Source of the DNA: Gemmatimonadota bacterium
GTDB taxonomy: Bacteria > Gemmatimonadota > Gemmatimonadetes > Gemmatimonadales > Gemmatimonadaceae
Length of the DNA: 64,000 nucleotides
Assembly (NCBI GenBank): GCA_016714015.1
Contig: JADJNZ010000004.1
Span: 496,001-560,000 of the forward strand
Reading direction: 5' to 3'
The translations under genes and the position numbers were made by a program. Below, in pieces: positions 1 to 9,357 of the stretch. Below the pieces are notes generated by a model. That model was not told where the DNA came from. It was given only the letters and a program-made list of their open reading frames with translations, and searched no databases. Each line of letters opens with the position of its first letter. Within the stretch, counting starts at the first letter, position 1.

Positions 1-1
1 G

Positions 2-1806
<1,805 letters not shown>

Positions 1807-1810
<4 letters not shown>

Positions 1811-2748
1811 CGTTCCGCGCGGCGTGGAGGCGTCGGGCGCCGGGGGTCCTCGCGATCCTCGGCGCCGTCGCCTGCGCCGGCGACGGGACGCCGGGCCTGG
1901 TGCCTCCCGGACCTGCCCCGACTCCCGTCCATGATGTCGTGCCCTGGGTCTCCGCGCAGGACGGGAACATGCCGTTGGTCCTCGTTGCGCCGCACGGCGG
2001 GACGCTCGCGCCGGCGGAGTTGCCGGACCGCGACTGCCCAGCGTGCGTGACGGTGAACGACGCCAACACCCGGCTCCTCGCCCTCGCGATCGCTGATGCG
2101 TTCCAGCAACGCGCTGGCGTGCGCCCGTTCGTCGTCGCCAACCTGCTGAGCCGGCTGAAGTTCGACGCCAATCGCGACCTCGCCGAGGCGACGGACGGTT
2201 ATGCGCCGCTCACGCCGCTCTGGAACCTGTTCCACACCCGAATCGACAGCGCCAAAGCACGCGCGACCCGCGTGCACCCGCGCGCCCTCCTGGTCGACCT
2301 CCATGGGCATGCCCACGCGATGCAGCGGCTGGAACTCGGCTATCGGCTCACGGCGAGCACGCTCCGACTCCCGGATCCGCAGCTCGCGCCGATGCTCGTG
2401 GCGAGCAGCATCGCGCGGCTCGACGTCGACGCGGTCTCCGGCGACGCAGGCGTGGCGCTGCTCCGCGGCGCGCGATCGCTCGGTACCCGCTTCAGCGCCG
2501 TTGGTGTCCCTGCCGTACCGTCCGCGGCCGCACCTTCCCCGCTGGTCGGGGAAGCGTACTTCGATGGCGGATACAACACCGATCGCCACGGGTCGCTCGG
2601 CGGCATCGGCGCGGTGGACGCGGTCCAGCTCGAGGCGCACTATGCCGGGATCCGCGACTCGGAGGCGGCCCGCGCGGCATTCGCCGACGTCTTCGTCACC
2701 GTGCTGCTGCAGTATCTTGCGGATCACTACGGCTGGAGCCCCCCATGA
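1807..2748 (+). CDS. N-formylglutamate amidohydrolase-like exported protein
   Basis: A 313-residue protein. Its N-terminus (RRR, a hydrophobic stretch, then AVAC at residues 20-23) looks like a weak lipoprotein signal. The rest resembles the N-formylglutamate amidohydrolase fold, a zinc peptidase-like family. HGG lies at 63-65, NRD at 122-124, DLHGHAH at 164-170, YNTDRHG at 256-262 and QLE at 274-276, which match the expected order of metal-binding and substrate residues. The GTG start overlaps the clpB stop by 4 nt and the stop overlaps tadA by 4 nt, so the three are probably cotranscribed. Family members usually act in the cytosol on histidine breakdown products, and no hut genes are nearby. 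An envelope amidase is therefore as likely as true N-formylglutamate hydrolysis. The substrate is unknown. Confidence 0.7.
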
Positions 2749-3227
2749 GGACAGGACCGGTGACGTTCGCGACCCGCGCCGAGGAGGATGCCTTCTGGAT
2801 GCAGGAGGCGATCACCGAGGCGGAGCGCGCGGGCAAGGCAGGGGAGGTCCCGGTCGGCGCCGTCGTGGTGCACAACGGCAACGTCGTCGCGCGTGGCGGG
2901 AACGCGATGGTGGGCGGGAAGGACGCGACGCAGCACGCGGAACTGCGCGTGCTCAAGGCGGCCGCCTACGCGGTCGGCGACACGCGGCTCACCACGGCCA
3001 CCCTCTACGTCACGCTGGAGCCCTGCGCGATGTGCGCCGGCGCGATCGTGCTCGCGCGCGTCGGACGGGTGGTGTTCGGCGCGTGGGACGAGAAGGCCGG
3101 CATGGCGGGCTCGGTGGGCGACATCCTCCGGCACCCGCGCCTCAATCATCGCTCCGAGGTGCAGGGCGGGGTCCGCGAGGAGGAGTGCGCCGCACTCCTC
3201 AAGGCCTTCTTCCGCGAGCGCCGGTAG
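2745..3227 (+). CDS. tadA: tRNA(Arg) adenosine-34 deaminase
   Basis: A 160-residue zinc deaminase. TadA converts A34 to inosine in tRNA-Arg(ACG), which lets one tRNA read three arginine codons. The cytidine-deaminase-type signature is complete: HAE at residues 64-66 (zinc ligand His and proton-shuttling Glu) and PCAMC at 93-97 (two zinc Cys). Length is typical. The ATG overlaps the stop of the preceding gene (ATGA), so translation is probably coupled. The next gene is convergent, 44 nt away, with no strong terminator between. Confidence 0.95.
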   Translation: MRTGPVTFATRAEEDAFWMQEAITEAERAGKAGEVPVGAVVVHNGNVVARGGNAMVGGKDATQHAELRVLKAAAYAVGDTRLTTATLYVTLEPCAMCAGAIVLARVGRVVFGAWDEKAGMAGSVGDILRHPRLNHRSEVQGGVREEECAALLKAFFRERR

Positions 3228-3271
3228 GGCAGGCCTGCGGCGAGCCCCCACCGCACTCGATGCCTAGGGCG

Positions 3272-4051
3272 TCAGGCGCGGCAGTTCGCGGCAGCGACGC
3301 GCGCGCGTACGTCAGCGACCGACGTCGGCCGCTCCGCGGCGGTGGGCGCCCGGAAGATCATGAGATACGCGCCGTCCGCCATCGCCTCCCGGCGCACTCG
3401 AGCGTACCCGAGTGCCCCCAGTTCGCACACGAGGAGTCGCGGCGGCGTCCTGTGCCGATCGGTGGGGCCGTCCACGTCGAGCACCGCCAGACGTCCGCCG
3501 GCGCGGAATGCCGGCGCCAGCCGGTGCAGCAACGCGAAGGGCGACGTGATCTCATGGTACATGTGGATCATGAGGGCAACGTCGATGCTGCCGGGCGAGA
3601 TCACCGGATCGTCTGCCGCGCCTTCGATGACCCGGACATTGGTCCATCCTGCCGTCTCGACCCGCTCGCGGAGCAGGGCGAGATAGCGCGGCTCGATGTC
3701 CTCTCCGAGCACGAGCCCCTCGGGGCCGACGCGCTCGGCCAGCCGCGCCACGTAGTAGCCGTCCCCCGCGCCGATGTCCGCCACGCGCATCCCGCGGCCG
3801 ATGCTCAGCAGCGTCATCGCGCGCTCGGCCTCGCCGAACGCGTCGCGCCGGTCCTCCGCGATCCATCGCGGCGCGACGATCGCGGAGACGGGACGGTTGG
3901 GGAGGGGATACGCATCCGCGCCCTGCGCGCGCACCGTGGCCGGGTTCCCGATCGCCAGCATCACCGCGAGGCCCGCCACGATGGACGGCGCGGGCAGGGA
4001 TGCGCGCGTCGGCGCGAAGCGGAGGTGGCGGCGGGTGCGGGCAGTCGGCAT
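3272..4051 (-). CDS. Class I SAM-dependent methyltransferase-like protein with signal peptide
   Basis: A 259-residue protein. Residues 1-42 look like a signal peptide: Arg-rich start, hydrophobic core at about 23-40, and a possible cleavage site after VRA. Motif I of class I methyltransferases follows (ADIGAGDGYY, 91-100), with an acidic residue pair at 117-118 where motif II would sit. The nucleotide-binding half is therefore intact in sequence. The combination is odd, because SAM is not expected outside the cytosol. Either the leader is retained and the domain faces inwards, or the protein binds another ligand. It is a single gene, divergent from the tRNA-Ser promoter. Substrate unknown. 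Confidence 0.8.
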   Translation of the reverse strand: MPTARTRRHLRFAPTRASLPAPSIVAGLAVMLAIGNPATVRAQGADAYPLPNRPVSAIVAPRWIAEDRRDAFGEAERAMTLLSIGRGMRVADIGAGDGYYVARLAERVGPEGLVLGEDIEPRYLALLRERVETAGWTNVRVIEGAADDPVISPGSIDVALMIHMYHEITSPFALLHRLAPAFRAGGRLAVLDVDGPTDRHRTPPRLLVCELGALGYARVRREAMADGAYLMIFRAPTAAERPTSVADVRARVAAANCRA

Positions 4052-4109
4052 GCGTCACGAAAGCCGTGCGCGACCTCGCGGTTCCCGCGAAATTGCCCAT
4101 CGCGCCCCG

Positions 4110-4138
4110 TTGACCCCCTCCCCTCCGCCTTCTAAATT
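4110..4138 (+). promoter_or_regulatory. Promoter of the tRNA-Ser pair
   Basis: TTGACC at 4110-4115 and TAAATT at 4133-4138 are separated by exactly 17 bp. Transcription would start near 4145, 8 nt before the mature tRNA-Ser(CGA). It is one of the best housekeeping-type promoters in the window. Confidence 0.8.
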
Positions 4139-4152
4139 CCCCTCTCTCCCTA

Positions 4153-4239
4153 GGACAGATGGCCGAGTGGTTGAAGGCACCGGTCTCGAAAACCGGCATA
4201 CCGGCAACGGTATCGTGAGTTCGAATCTCACTCTGTCCG
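4153..4239 (+). tRNA. tRNA-Ser (anticodon CGA)
   Basis: An 87-nt type II tRNA. The acceptor stem pairs GGACAGA (4153-4159) with TCTGTCC (4232-4238), with discriminator G4239 and no encoded CCA. The anticodon arm is CCGGT-CTCGAAA-ACCGG with anticodon CGA, reading UCG. There is a long variable arm and a T arm GTGAG-TTCGAAT-CTCAC. The serine identity elements (long variable arm, discriminator G) agree with the anticodon. Confidence 0.97.
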
Positions 4240-4314
4240 TGCAGCACCCGACGCGCTGGCCATGCCGGCGCGTCGTCGTTTGGAGGGGCGCCTCGCGCGC
4301 TCCGGAACTCCCCG

Positions 4315-4402
4315 GGACGGGTGGCCGAGTGGTTTAAGGCGCACGCCTGGAAAGTGTGTGTACGTTAATAGCGTACCGTGGGTTCGAATCCCACCCCGTC
4401 CG
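4315..4402 (+). tRNA. tRNA-Ser (anticodon GGA)
   Basis: An 88-nt type II tRNA. The acceptor stem pairs GGACGGG (4315-4321) with CCCGTCC (4395-4401), discriminator G4402, no encoded CCA. The anticodon arm is CACGC-CTGGAAA-GTGTG with one G-U pair and anticodon GGA, reading UCC and UCU. There is a long variable arm and a T arm GTGGG-TTCGAAT-CCCAC. It lies 75 nt behind the other serine tRNA and probably shares its promoter. Confidence 0.97.
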
Positions 4403-4416
4403 CTCCCGTCGTACGA

Positions 4417-4449
4417 AACGGCAGGCCCCCGCACTCGGGGCCTGCCGTT
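4417..4449 (+). terminator. Hairpin terminator of the tRNA-Ser transcript
   Basis: A perfect 13-bp inverted repeat, AACGGCAGGCCCC with GGGGCCTGCCGTT, around a 7-nt loop. It starts 14 nt after tRNA-Ser(GGA). The T tract is only two bases, as is common for hairpin terminators in this GC-rich genome. Between this hairpin and the next small ORF (4450-4561) I see nothing recognisable. Confidence 0.8.
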
Positions 4450-4561
4450 CCGCATTCTTGGCCCGCTCGTGACCGGTCCGAGACAGGCCGGCGAGAGTGT
4501 TCAGCGAACCCTGACGCCGCCCCCGGTGTCCAAGAGTGTGAAGCCCCACGGAGCCCCGTTC

Positions 4562-4738
4562 ATGGAACCCCACGTGCAGCGCAACAGCGATCCCCGCCAG
4601 GTCCAGGTCCTCGACGACGAGGGCCGTGTGATCGGCGTGATCTCCCGCCCCGTCGCGGCCGAGATCCTCGGTCCTGGCCGGGAGAAGGTGTACCTCGCAC
4701 GACGCCCGACGGACACGCGGACCTCGCACGCCGCCTGA
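4562..4738 (+). CDS. Small hypothetical protein, 58 residues
   Basis: A possible 58-residue soluble basic protein between the tRNA terminator and pyrR. It begins MEPHVQRNSDPRQ and contains VQVLDDEGRVIGVISRPVAAE, which reads like a short beta hairpin with alternating hydrophobics. No family is recognised, no Shine-Dalgarno sequence is visible, and the frame stays open further upstream. In its favour, the codons look coding and an inverted repeat follows the stop. The whole ORF could instead be chance in GC-rich DNA. Confidence 0.42.
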   Translation: MEPHVQRNSDPRQVQVLDDEGRVIGVISRPVAAEILGPGREKVYLARRPTDTRTSHAA

Positions 4739-4750
4739 GCCGAAGCGGAT

Positions 4751-4775
4751 CCGCGGAGCCGTTCGGCTCCCGCGG
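4751..4775 (+). repeat. Inverted repeat upstream of pyrR
   Basis: CCGCGGAGCCG and CGGCTCCCGCGG pair over 11 bp with one bulged C and a 2-nt loop (TT). It lies between the small ORF and pyrR (ATG at 4806) and has no T tract. It could end the upstream transcript or act in the pyr leader. I do not find a classical PyrR antiterminator/terminator pair. Confidence 0.4.
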
Positions 4776-4805
4776 ACGGTGCCGTTGCCGCATATTTGAG
4801 GCGGC

Positions 4806-5366
4806 ATGAGCGAAACACCTACCGTGGTCCTGAACGCGCGCGCCGTCGCGCGAACGATCTCCCGCATGGCGGACGAGATCCTCGAACTCAATGATGGCAC
4901 CGAGCGTCTCGTGCTCGTCGGTATCCAGCGACGCGGCGTCCAGATCGCCGACCGACTCGCCGACGTCATCCGCGAGCGCGAGGGGCACGACATCCCGCGC
5001 GGCGCGCTCGACATCACGCTCTACCGCGACGACCTGCAGACCGTCGGCCCGCGGCCGGTGGTCGGCAAGACCCATCTCCCGGTCCCGCTCGACGACAAGA
5101 TCGTCGTGATCGTCGATGACGTGCTGTTCACCGGGCGCACCATCCGCGCCGCGCTCGACGAGCTCGCCGATTTCGGCCGCCCGGCGCGGATCATGCTCGC
5201 CGTCCTCGTCGATCGCGGCGGGCGAGAGCTGCCCATCCAGCCCGATGTCGTCGGCAAGAAGGTCGACGTGCATCCGGGCGGACGCGTCGACGTCTTCGTG
5301 CCCACGCTCGATGACCGGGACGAGGTCGTCGTGCTGGGTGGCAGCGGCGGAGGCGGCGCGTCGTGA
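4806..5366 (+). CDS. pyrR: Bifunctional pyrimidine regulator / uracil phosphoribosyltransferase PyrR
   Basis: A 186-residue type I phosphoribosyltransferase-fold protein. The PRPP-binding loop VVIVDDVLFTGRT is at residues 100-112, and the PyrR-type sequence LVGIQRRGVQIADRL is near 37-51. In known members PyrR binds UMP/UTP and the pyr mRNA leader and has weak uracil phosphoribosyltransferase activity. It is first in a tightly overlapping pyrR-pyrB-pyrC unit (4 nt, then 1 nt of overlap), the typical context. The leader shows only a simple hairpin at 4751-4775, so how it would regulate here is open. Confidence 0.94.
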   Translation: MSETPTVVLNARAVARTISRMADEILELNDGTERLVLVGIQRRGVQIADRLADVIREREGHDIPRGALDITLYRDDLQTVGPRPVVGKTHLPVPLDDKIVVIVDDVLFTGRTIRAALDELADFGRPARIMLAVLVDRGGRELPIQPDVVGKKVDVHPGGRVDVFVPTLDDRDEVVVLGGSGGGGAS

Positions 5367-6316
5367 ACGGGCTCGGCAAGGACCTGCTGGGCCTCGCGGG
5401 GATGACCCGGGAGCAGATCACCACCATCCTCGATGTCGCCGAGCCGTTGAAGGAGATCTCCGAGCGGGCGATCAAGAAGGTCCCGACGCTCCGAGGCATG
5501 ACCGTGGTGAATCTCTTCTATGAGGCCTCCACGCGAACGCGCATCTCGTTCGAGTTCGCCGAGAAGCGGATGTCCGCCGACACGGTCAACATCGCCGCCT
5601 CGGCCTCGAGCATCTCCAAGGGCGAGACCCTCGTCGACACCGCGCGGAACCTCGAGGCGATGCGCATCGACATGGTCGTCGTGCGCCACCCGGGCTCCGG
5701 GGCGGCACGCTTCCTCGCGGAGCGGATCGAGTCGAACGTCATCAACGCCGGTGACGGCACGCATGAGCATCCCACCCAGGGGTTGCTCGACCTGCTCACG
5801 CTGCGCGACAAGCTGGGCTCCCTGGAGGGCAAACGCGTGTGCATCGTCGGGGACGTGTTGCACTCGCGGGTCGCACGCTCCAACATCTGGGGCCTCAAGG
5901 CGATGGGGGCAGAGGTCGCGGTCTGCGGACCGCGTTCGCTGCTCCCCGCCGGCATCGCGGAGCTCGGGGTCCAGGTCTTCGACCGCGTCGAGGCCGCCAT
6001 CGAGTGGGCCGACGCCCTCAACGTCCTCCGGCTCCAGCTCGAACGCATGCAGCTCGGCTACATCCCGTCGTTGCGCGAGTACAACCGCGTCTTCGGCGTC
6101 TCGCGTGCGCGGTTGGAGAAGGCGCCGCGCGACCTCCTCATCCTGCACCCCGGCCCCATGAACCGCGGCGTCGAGATCGACTCCGACGTGGCCGATGGAC
6201 CGCATTCCGTGATCCTGCACCAAGTCACCAACGGCGTCGCCGTGCGCATGGCCGTCCTCTATCTCCTCGCCGGCAACAAGGCGGCACTCGCCGACGTCGC
6301 CAAGGGTGGTGCCTGA
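5363..6316 (+). CDS. pyrB: Aspartate carbamoyltransferase, catalytic chain
   Basis: A 317-residue enzyme that makes carbamoyl-aspartate from carbamoyl phosphate and aspartate, the committed step of pyrimidine synthesis. The carbamoyl phosphate site STRTR is at residues 56-60 and HPTQ at 136-139. The mobile-loop sequence SISKGET contributes Lys86. Length matches the catalytic chain. No regulatory chain pyrI is present, so a simple catalytic trimer or a complex with dihydroorotase is likely. The GTG start overlaps the pyrR stop. Confidence 0.96.
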   Translation: MNGLGKDLLGLAGMTREQITTILDVAEPLKEISERAIKKVPTLRGMTVVNLFYEASTRTRISFEFAEKRMSADTVNIAASASSISKGETLVDTARNLEAMRIDMVVVRHPGSGAARFLAERIESNVINAGDGTHEHPTQGLLDLLTLRDKLGSLEGKRVCIVGDVLHSRVARSNIWGLKAMGAEVAVCGPRSLLPAGIAELGVQVFDRVEAAIEWADALNVLRLQLERMQLGYIPSLREYNRVFGVSRARLEKAPRDLLILHPGPMNRGVEIDSDVADGPHSVILHQVTNGVAVRMAVLYLLAGNKAALADVAKGGA

Positions 6317-7614
6317 TGCCCGCGCAGCCGACGCCGCTCCTGCTCACCGGTGGCCGGATCGTCGATCCCTCGCAGGGGATGGACGCGGTCGGTGACCTCC
6401 TCCTCGTCGATGGCAAGGTCGCCGCGGTCGGCGGCACCATCGCCGGCCCTGACGGCGTGCGCCGTCTCGACTGCACGGGACAGGTCGTCGCGCCCGGCAT
6501 GATCGACGTGCACGTGCACCTGCGGGAGCCCGGTCGCGAGGATGTCGAGACCGTCGCGACCGGCGCGCACTCCGCCGTCGCGGGCGGCTTCACCGCCGTC
6601 GCCGCGATGCCGAACACGAAGCCCGTCACCGACAACCAGGCGACGGTCGGCTTCGTGAAGCGGCAGGGCGAGGCCGCCGGCTTCGCGCGGGTCTACCCGT
6701 ACGGCGCCATCTCCGTCGGCCAGCAGGGCGAGACCCTCGCGGAGTTCGGCGAGATGGTCGCGGCCGGCGCCGTCGCCGTCTCCGACGACGGCAAGCCCGT
6801 CGAGAACTCGCATCTCATGCGCACGGCGCTCGAGTATGCGCAGACCTTCGGCATCCCTGTCGTCGAGCACTGCGAGGTGATGGCCCTCGCGCACGGTGGC
6901 TCGATGCACGAGGGGGCGATCTCCGCCCGCCTCGGGCTCAAGGGCATCCCCGGCGAGGCAGAGGAGATCGACGTCATCCGTTGCATCCTGCTGGCGAAGC
7001 TCACGGGCGGGCATATCCACCTGTGCCACCTGAGCACCAAGGGATCGGTGGATCTCGTGCGCTGGGGCAAGGATCAGGGGGTCAACGTCACCGCCGAGGT
7101 CTGCTCCCACCACATCTCGCTGACCCACGAGGCGGTCGAGGGGTACAACACCAACGCCAAGATGAACCCGCCGCTCCGGACCCAGCGGGACGTCGAGGCG
7201 CTGCAGCAGGGACTCAAGGACGGGACGATCGACCTCCTCGTGACCGACCACGCCCCGCACCACTATGACGAGAAGGAGCGCGAGTTCGCCGATGCCCCCA
7301 ACGGCATCGTCGGCCTCGAGACCGCACTCGGCGTGAACGTCACGTGGCTCCTCGAGCCGGGGATCCTGACGCTCCCGCAACTGGTCGATCGCATGGCCTG
7401 CCGCCCGGCGAAGGTGTTCCACCTGCCGGGTGGGACGCTCGCGAAGGGCAGTCTCGCGGACGTGACCGTCTTCGATCCCTCGCGCGCGTGGACGGTGGAT
7501 CCGACGCAGTTCAAGTCGAAGGGGCGGAACACGCCGTACGGCGGCCGGACTTTGCGCGGACGCGCCCTCCGTACCATCGTGGGTGGTCGAATCGTCTACG
7601 ATCTGGACGGGTGA
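6316..7614 (+). CDS. pyrC: Dihydroorotase (class I)
   Basis: A 432-residue amidohydrolase closing carbamoyl-aspartate to dihydroorotate. The metal centre is visible: HVH at residues 66-68 in MIDVHVHLREPG, EHCE near 184-187, His238 in HLCHLS, and the catalytic Asp in TDHAPH (310-315). MPNTKPVTD (99-107) is the usual substrate-loop sequence. These are class I (PyrC with PyrB) features. The frame stays open upstream, but the ATG at 6316, overlapping the pyrB stop in TGATG, gives the normal family length and is clearly the start. Confidence 0.96.
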   Translation: MPAQPTPLLLTGGRIVDPSQGMDAVGDLLLVDGKVAAVGGTIAGPDGVRRLDCTGQVVAPGMIDVHVHLREPGREDVETVATGAHSAVAGGFTAVAAMPNTKPVTDNQATVGFVKRQGEAAGFARVYPYGAISVGQQGETLAEFGEMVAAGAVAVSDDGKPVENSHLMRTALEYAQTFGIPVVEHCEVMALAHGGSMHEGAISARLGLKGIPGEAEEIDVIRCILLAKLTGGHIHLCHLSTKGSVDLVRWGKDQGVNVTAEVCSHHISLTHEAVEGYNTNAKMNPPLRTQRDVEALQQGLKDGTIDLLVTDHAPHHYDEKEREFADAPNGIVGLETALGVNVTWLLEPGILTLPQLVDRMACRPAKVFHLPGGTLAKGSLADVTVFDPSRAWTVDPTQFKSKGRNTPYGGRTLRGRALRTIVGGRIVYDLDG

Positions 7615-7652
7615 CCATTCTCCGGTCGCCCCATCAGTGACAAGGGAACCCG

Positions 7653-8795
7653 ATGGCGAAGCCTGACACCTCGCGGATCGATACGCTCGAAGCCATCATG
7701 GCCGAGAAGCGCAAGCACGAGAGCTACCTCGCGAAGCTCGAGGATCGGCGCGCGAGCACGCCCGCGCACGTCTTCAATCGGCTGCGCGACGAGTACCTGA
7801 CCAAGCTGACGGACCTTCAGGTCCGCGCGTCGATGGAGGCGGAGTCGCTCAGCGAGGGACTCAAGGCCGACGAGGCCGCGGTCGCCGAGATCGAGGCCAA
7901 GCTCGCGCTCGTGACGGAGGAGCGGATCGAGGGTGAGTTGCGCGCGGAGGTCGGGGAGTACGACCCCGCGGACTGGGGCAAGAAGCTCGCGACGCTCAAC
8001 GAGAGCATCGCGAAGATCGAGAGGGAACGGGAGACCAAGGTCGCGGCGTTCGAGCGGACGCGGTCGTTGCTGACCGAGGCTCGCGGCGCTGCGGCGCCTG
8101 CCGAGGTGCCGGTCCCCGCGGTCGCGGCGGCGGCTTCCCCCGCGCCCGAACCGATCCCTGAAGTCGCGCCGGTGCAGGCACCGCGCGTATCCTTTCCCAC
8201 GCCGCGGGGCATTGCGGAGGCGCCGTCCGCGCCGCCGCCGCCCGTCCGCCAGACCCCGATTGGTCAACCGGTCGCCACGGCTCCCGCCGCGCCGCCCGCC
8301 GCGCCGGTTCCCGCGGCCACGCCGATCGCTCCCCGATCGTCGACGCCGTCGCCTGCCGCGCCCGCGGTGCCGCCGGTCGCTGCTCCGGAACCGGTCGCCG
8401 CCCCTGCCGCGATCGTGCCGCCGCCGGCGCCCGCGCCGATGTCGGGTGGTCCGTCATTCGACGAACTGGCGTTCCTGAACTCCGTCGTCGGTCGCGCCTC
8501 CACGCCGGTGAAGGCGGATGATCCGGCCCCGGTGACCGCGCCGCGCCCGAGCGGCGCCTCACGCGCCATGCCGACCCCGACCCCGGCCGCCCCCCCGGTG
8601 ACGCCGCCCGCCCGTTCGACGTCGACCACCCGGCCCGCGCCGGATGGCGACGAGACCTCATCGGGCCCGCTCGGCCGCCCCACGCCTCGCACGTCGCAGG
8701 CCATCAAGACGCTCAAGTGCCAGGAGTGCGGCACGCTGAACTATCCGACCGAGTGGTATTGCGAGCGTTGCGGCGGGGAGCTGGCGGCGCTATAG
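7653..8795 (+). CDS. Coiled-coil / proline-alanine-rich / zinc-ribbon protein
   Basis: A 380-residue protein of unknown function in three parts. Residues 5-150 are charged and helical, likely a coiled coil. Residues about 150-345 are a Pro/Ala-rich linker with little order. The tail carries a rubredoxin-like zinc ribbon with CxxC pairs at 356/359 and 370/373 (KCQECGTLN and YCERCGGEL). There is no signal peptide or membrane segment. It starts 38 nt after pyrC and may be read from the pyr operon. Similar bacterial zinc-ribbon plus coiled-coil proteins are often scaffold or nucleic-acid-binding factors, but nothing here fixes a role. Confidence 0.8.
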   Translation: MAKPDTSRIDTLEAIMAEKRKHESYLAKLEDRRASTPAHVFNRLRDEYLTKLTDLQVRASMEAESLSEGLKADEAAVAEIEAKLALVTEERIEGELRAEVGEYDPADWGKKLATLNESIAKIERERETKVAAFERTRSLLTEARGAAAPAEVPVPAVAAAASPAPEPIPEVAPVQAPRVSFPTPRGIAEAPSAPPPPVRQTPIGQPVATAPAAPPAAPVPAATPIAPRSSTPSPAAPAVPPVAAPEPVAAPAAIVPPPAPAPMSGGPSFDELAFLNSVVGRASTPVKADDPAPVTAPRPSGASRAMPTPTPAAPPVTPPARSTSTTRPAPDGDETSSGPLGRPTPRTSQAIKTLKCQECGTLNYPTEWYCERCGGELAAL

Positions 8796-8850
8796 CCGCG
8801 CGGGCTCCCGGCGCCTGCCTACTGCCGTCCGAACTCGGACCTCTGGAAAT

Positions 8851-8886
8851 GCAAAAGGCCGCGCCCGGCAGGGCGCGGCCTTTTGC
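8851..8886. terminator. Bidirectional terminator between two convergent genes
   Basis: A perfect 16-bp inverted repeat (8851-8866 with 8871-8886) around GGCA. The stem ends in AAAA on one side and TTTT on the other, so it reads as a GC hairpin with a U tract on both strands. It lies between the zinc-ribbon gene and rpsT and should serve both. Confidence 0.9.
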
Positions 8887-8895
8887 GTTGACCGG

Positions 8896-9129
8896 CTACT
8901 TCGCCTTGGCGAGCTTCGACTTCTGGCGGGCCGCGGCGTTGCGATGGATCAGCCCCTTCCGCGCGGCGCGGTCGAGCAGCTGCGTCGCCTTGAGCTTCTC
9001 GGCGGGGGACGACGCCCCCTCCTTCGCGGTCTTCAGCGCGGTCCGGAGCGCAGCGCGCTGCGACCGGTTGCGCGCGGTCGCCGTCTTGGTCTTGCGCATG
9101 TTCTTCTTCGCGGACGCGATTCTCGGCAC
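8896..9129 (-). CDS. rpsT: 30S ribosomal protein S20
   Basis: A 77-residue, very basic, Ala/Lys/Arg-rich helical protein starting PRIASAKKNMRKTKTA, which matches bacterial S20 in length and sequence. S20 binds 16S rRNA early in 30S assembly. The GTG start is supported by AGGAG 9 nt upstream on the minus strand. It is monocistronic, with its own promoter (9195-9223) and a strong terminator. Confidence 0.96.
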   Translation of the reverse strand: MPRIASAKKNMRKTKTATARNRSQRAALRTALKTAKEGASSPAEKLKATQLLDRAARKGLIHRNAAARQKSKLAKAK

Positions 9130-9194
9130 TGACTGATTCTCCTAAGGGTGGTCCCGGGCGCCCTGCGAACGCATGCGGCACCCGTAGCACGGGA

Positions 9195-9223
9195 AGCCTA
9201 GGGAGGGAAGGGGCGTAAGTCAA
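9195..9223 (-). promoter_or_regulatory. rpsT promoter
   Basis: On the minus strand, TTGACT (plus 9218-9223) and TAGGCT (plus 9195-9200) are spaced by 17 bp. The start would be near 9188, giving a leader of about 59 nt before rpsT. Confidence 0.8.
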
Positions 9224-9237
9224 GTGAGCGCCGTGCT

Positions 9238-9266
9238 TTGACTCCCGCGCGCACGGGGTCTACTTT
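9238..9266 (+). promoter_or_regulatory. Promoter of the scpA-scpB-rluB-moxR-bat run
   Basis: TTGACT at 9238-9243 and TACTTT at 9261-9266, spacer 17 bp, start near 9273. It is back to back with the rpsT promoter; the two -35 boxes are only 14 bp apart, so the two RNA polymerase footprints must overlap. Confidence 0.8.
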
Positions 9267-9357
9267 ACGGCCCGACTGCCCGTGACGGGCCTCACTTCCA
9301 GCCGCGCCGCGCTTGCCCCCTGTTCGCCGCCTCCCCCTGTCGCCCGGCGTGGTCCTC

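Noticed and set aside
4741..4805. PyrR attenuator or pyrimidine riboswitch
   Set aside because: Only one hairpin without a T tract is present and the PyrR-binding sequence pattern is not recognised.
5839..6315. Upstream extension of pyrC inside pyrB
   Set aside because: The frame is open through pyrB only because of GC bias. ATG 6316 overlapping the pyrB stop gives the normal family length.
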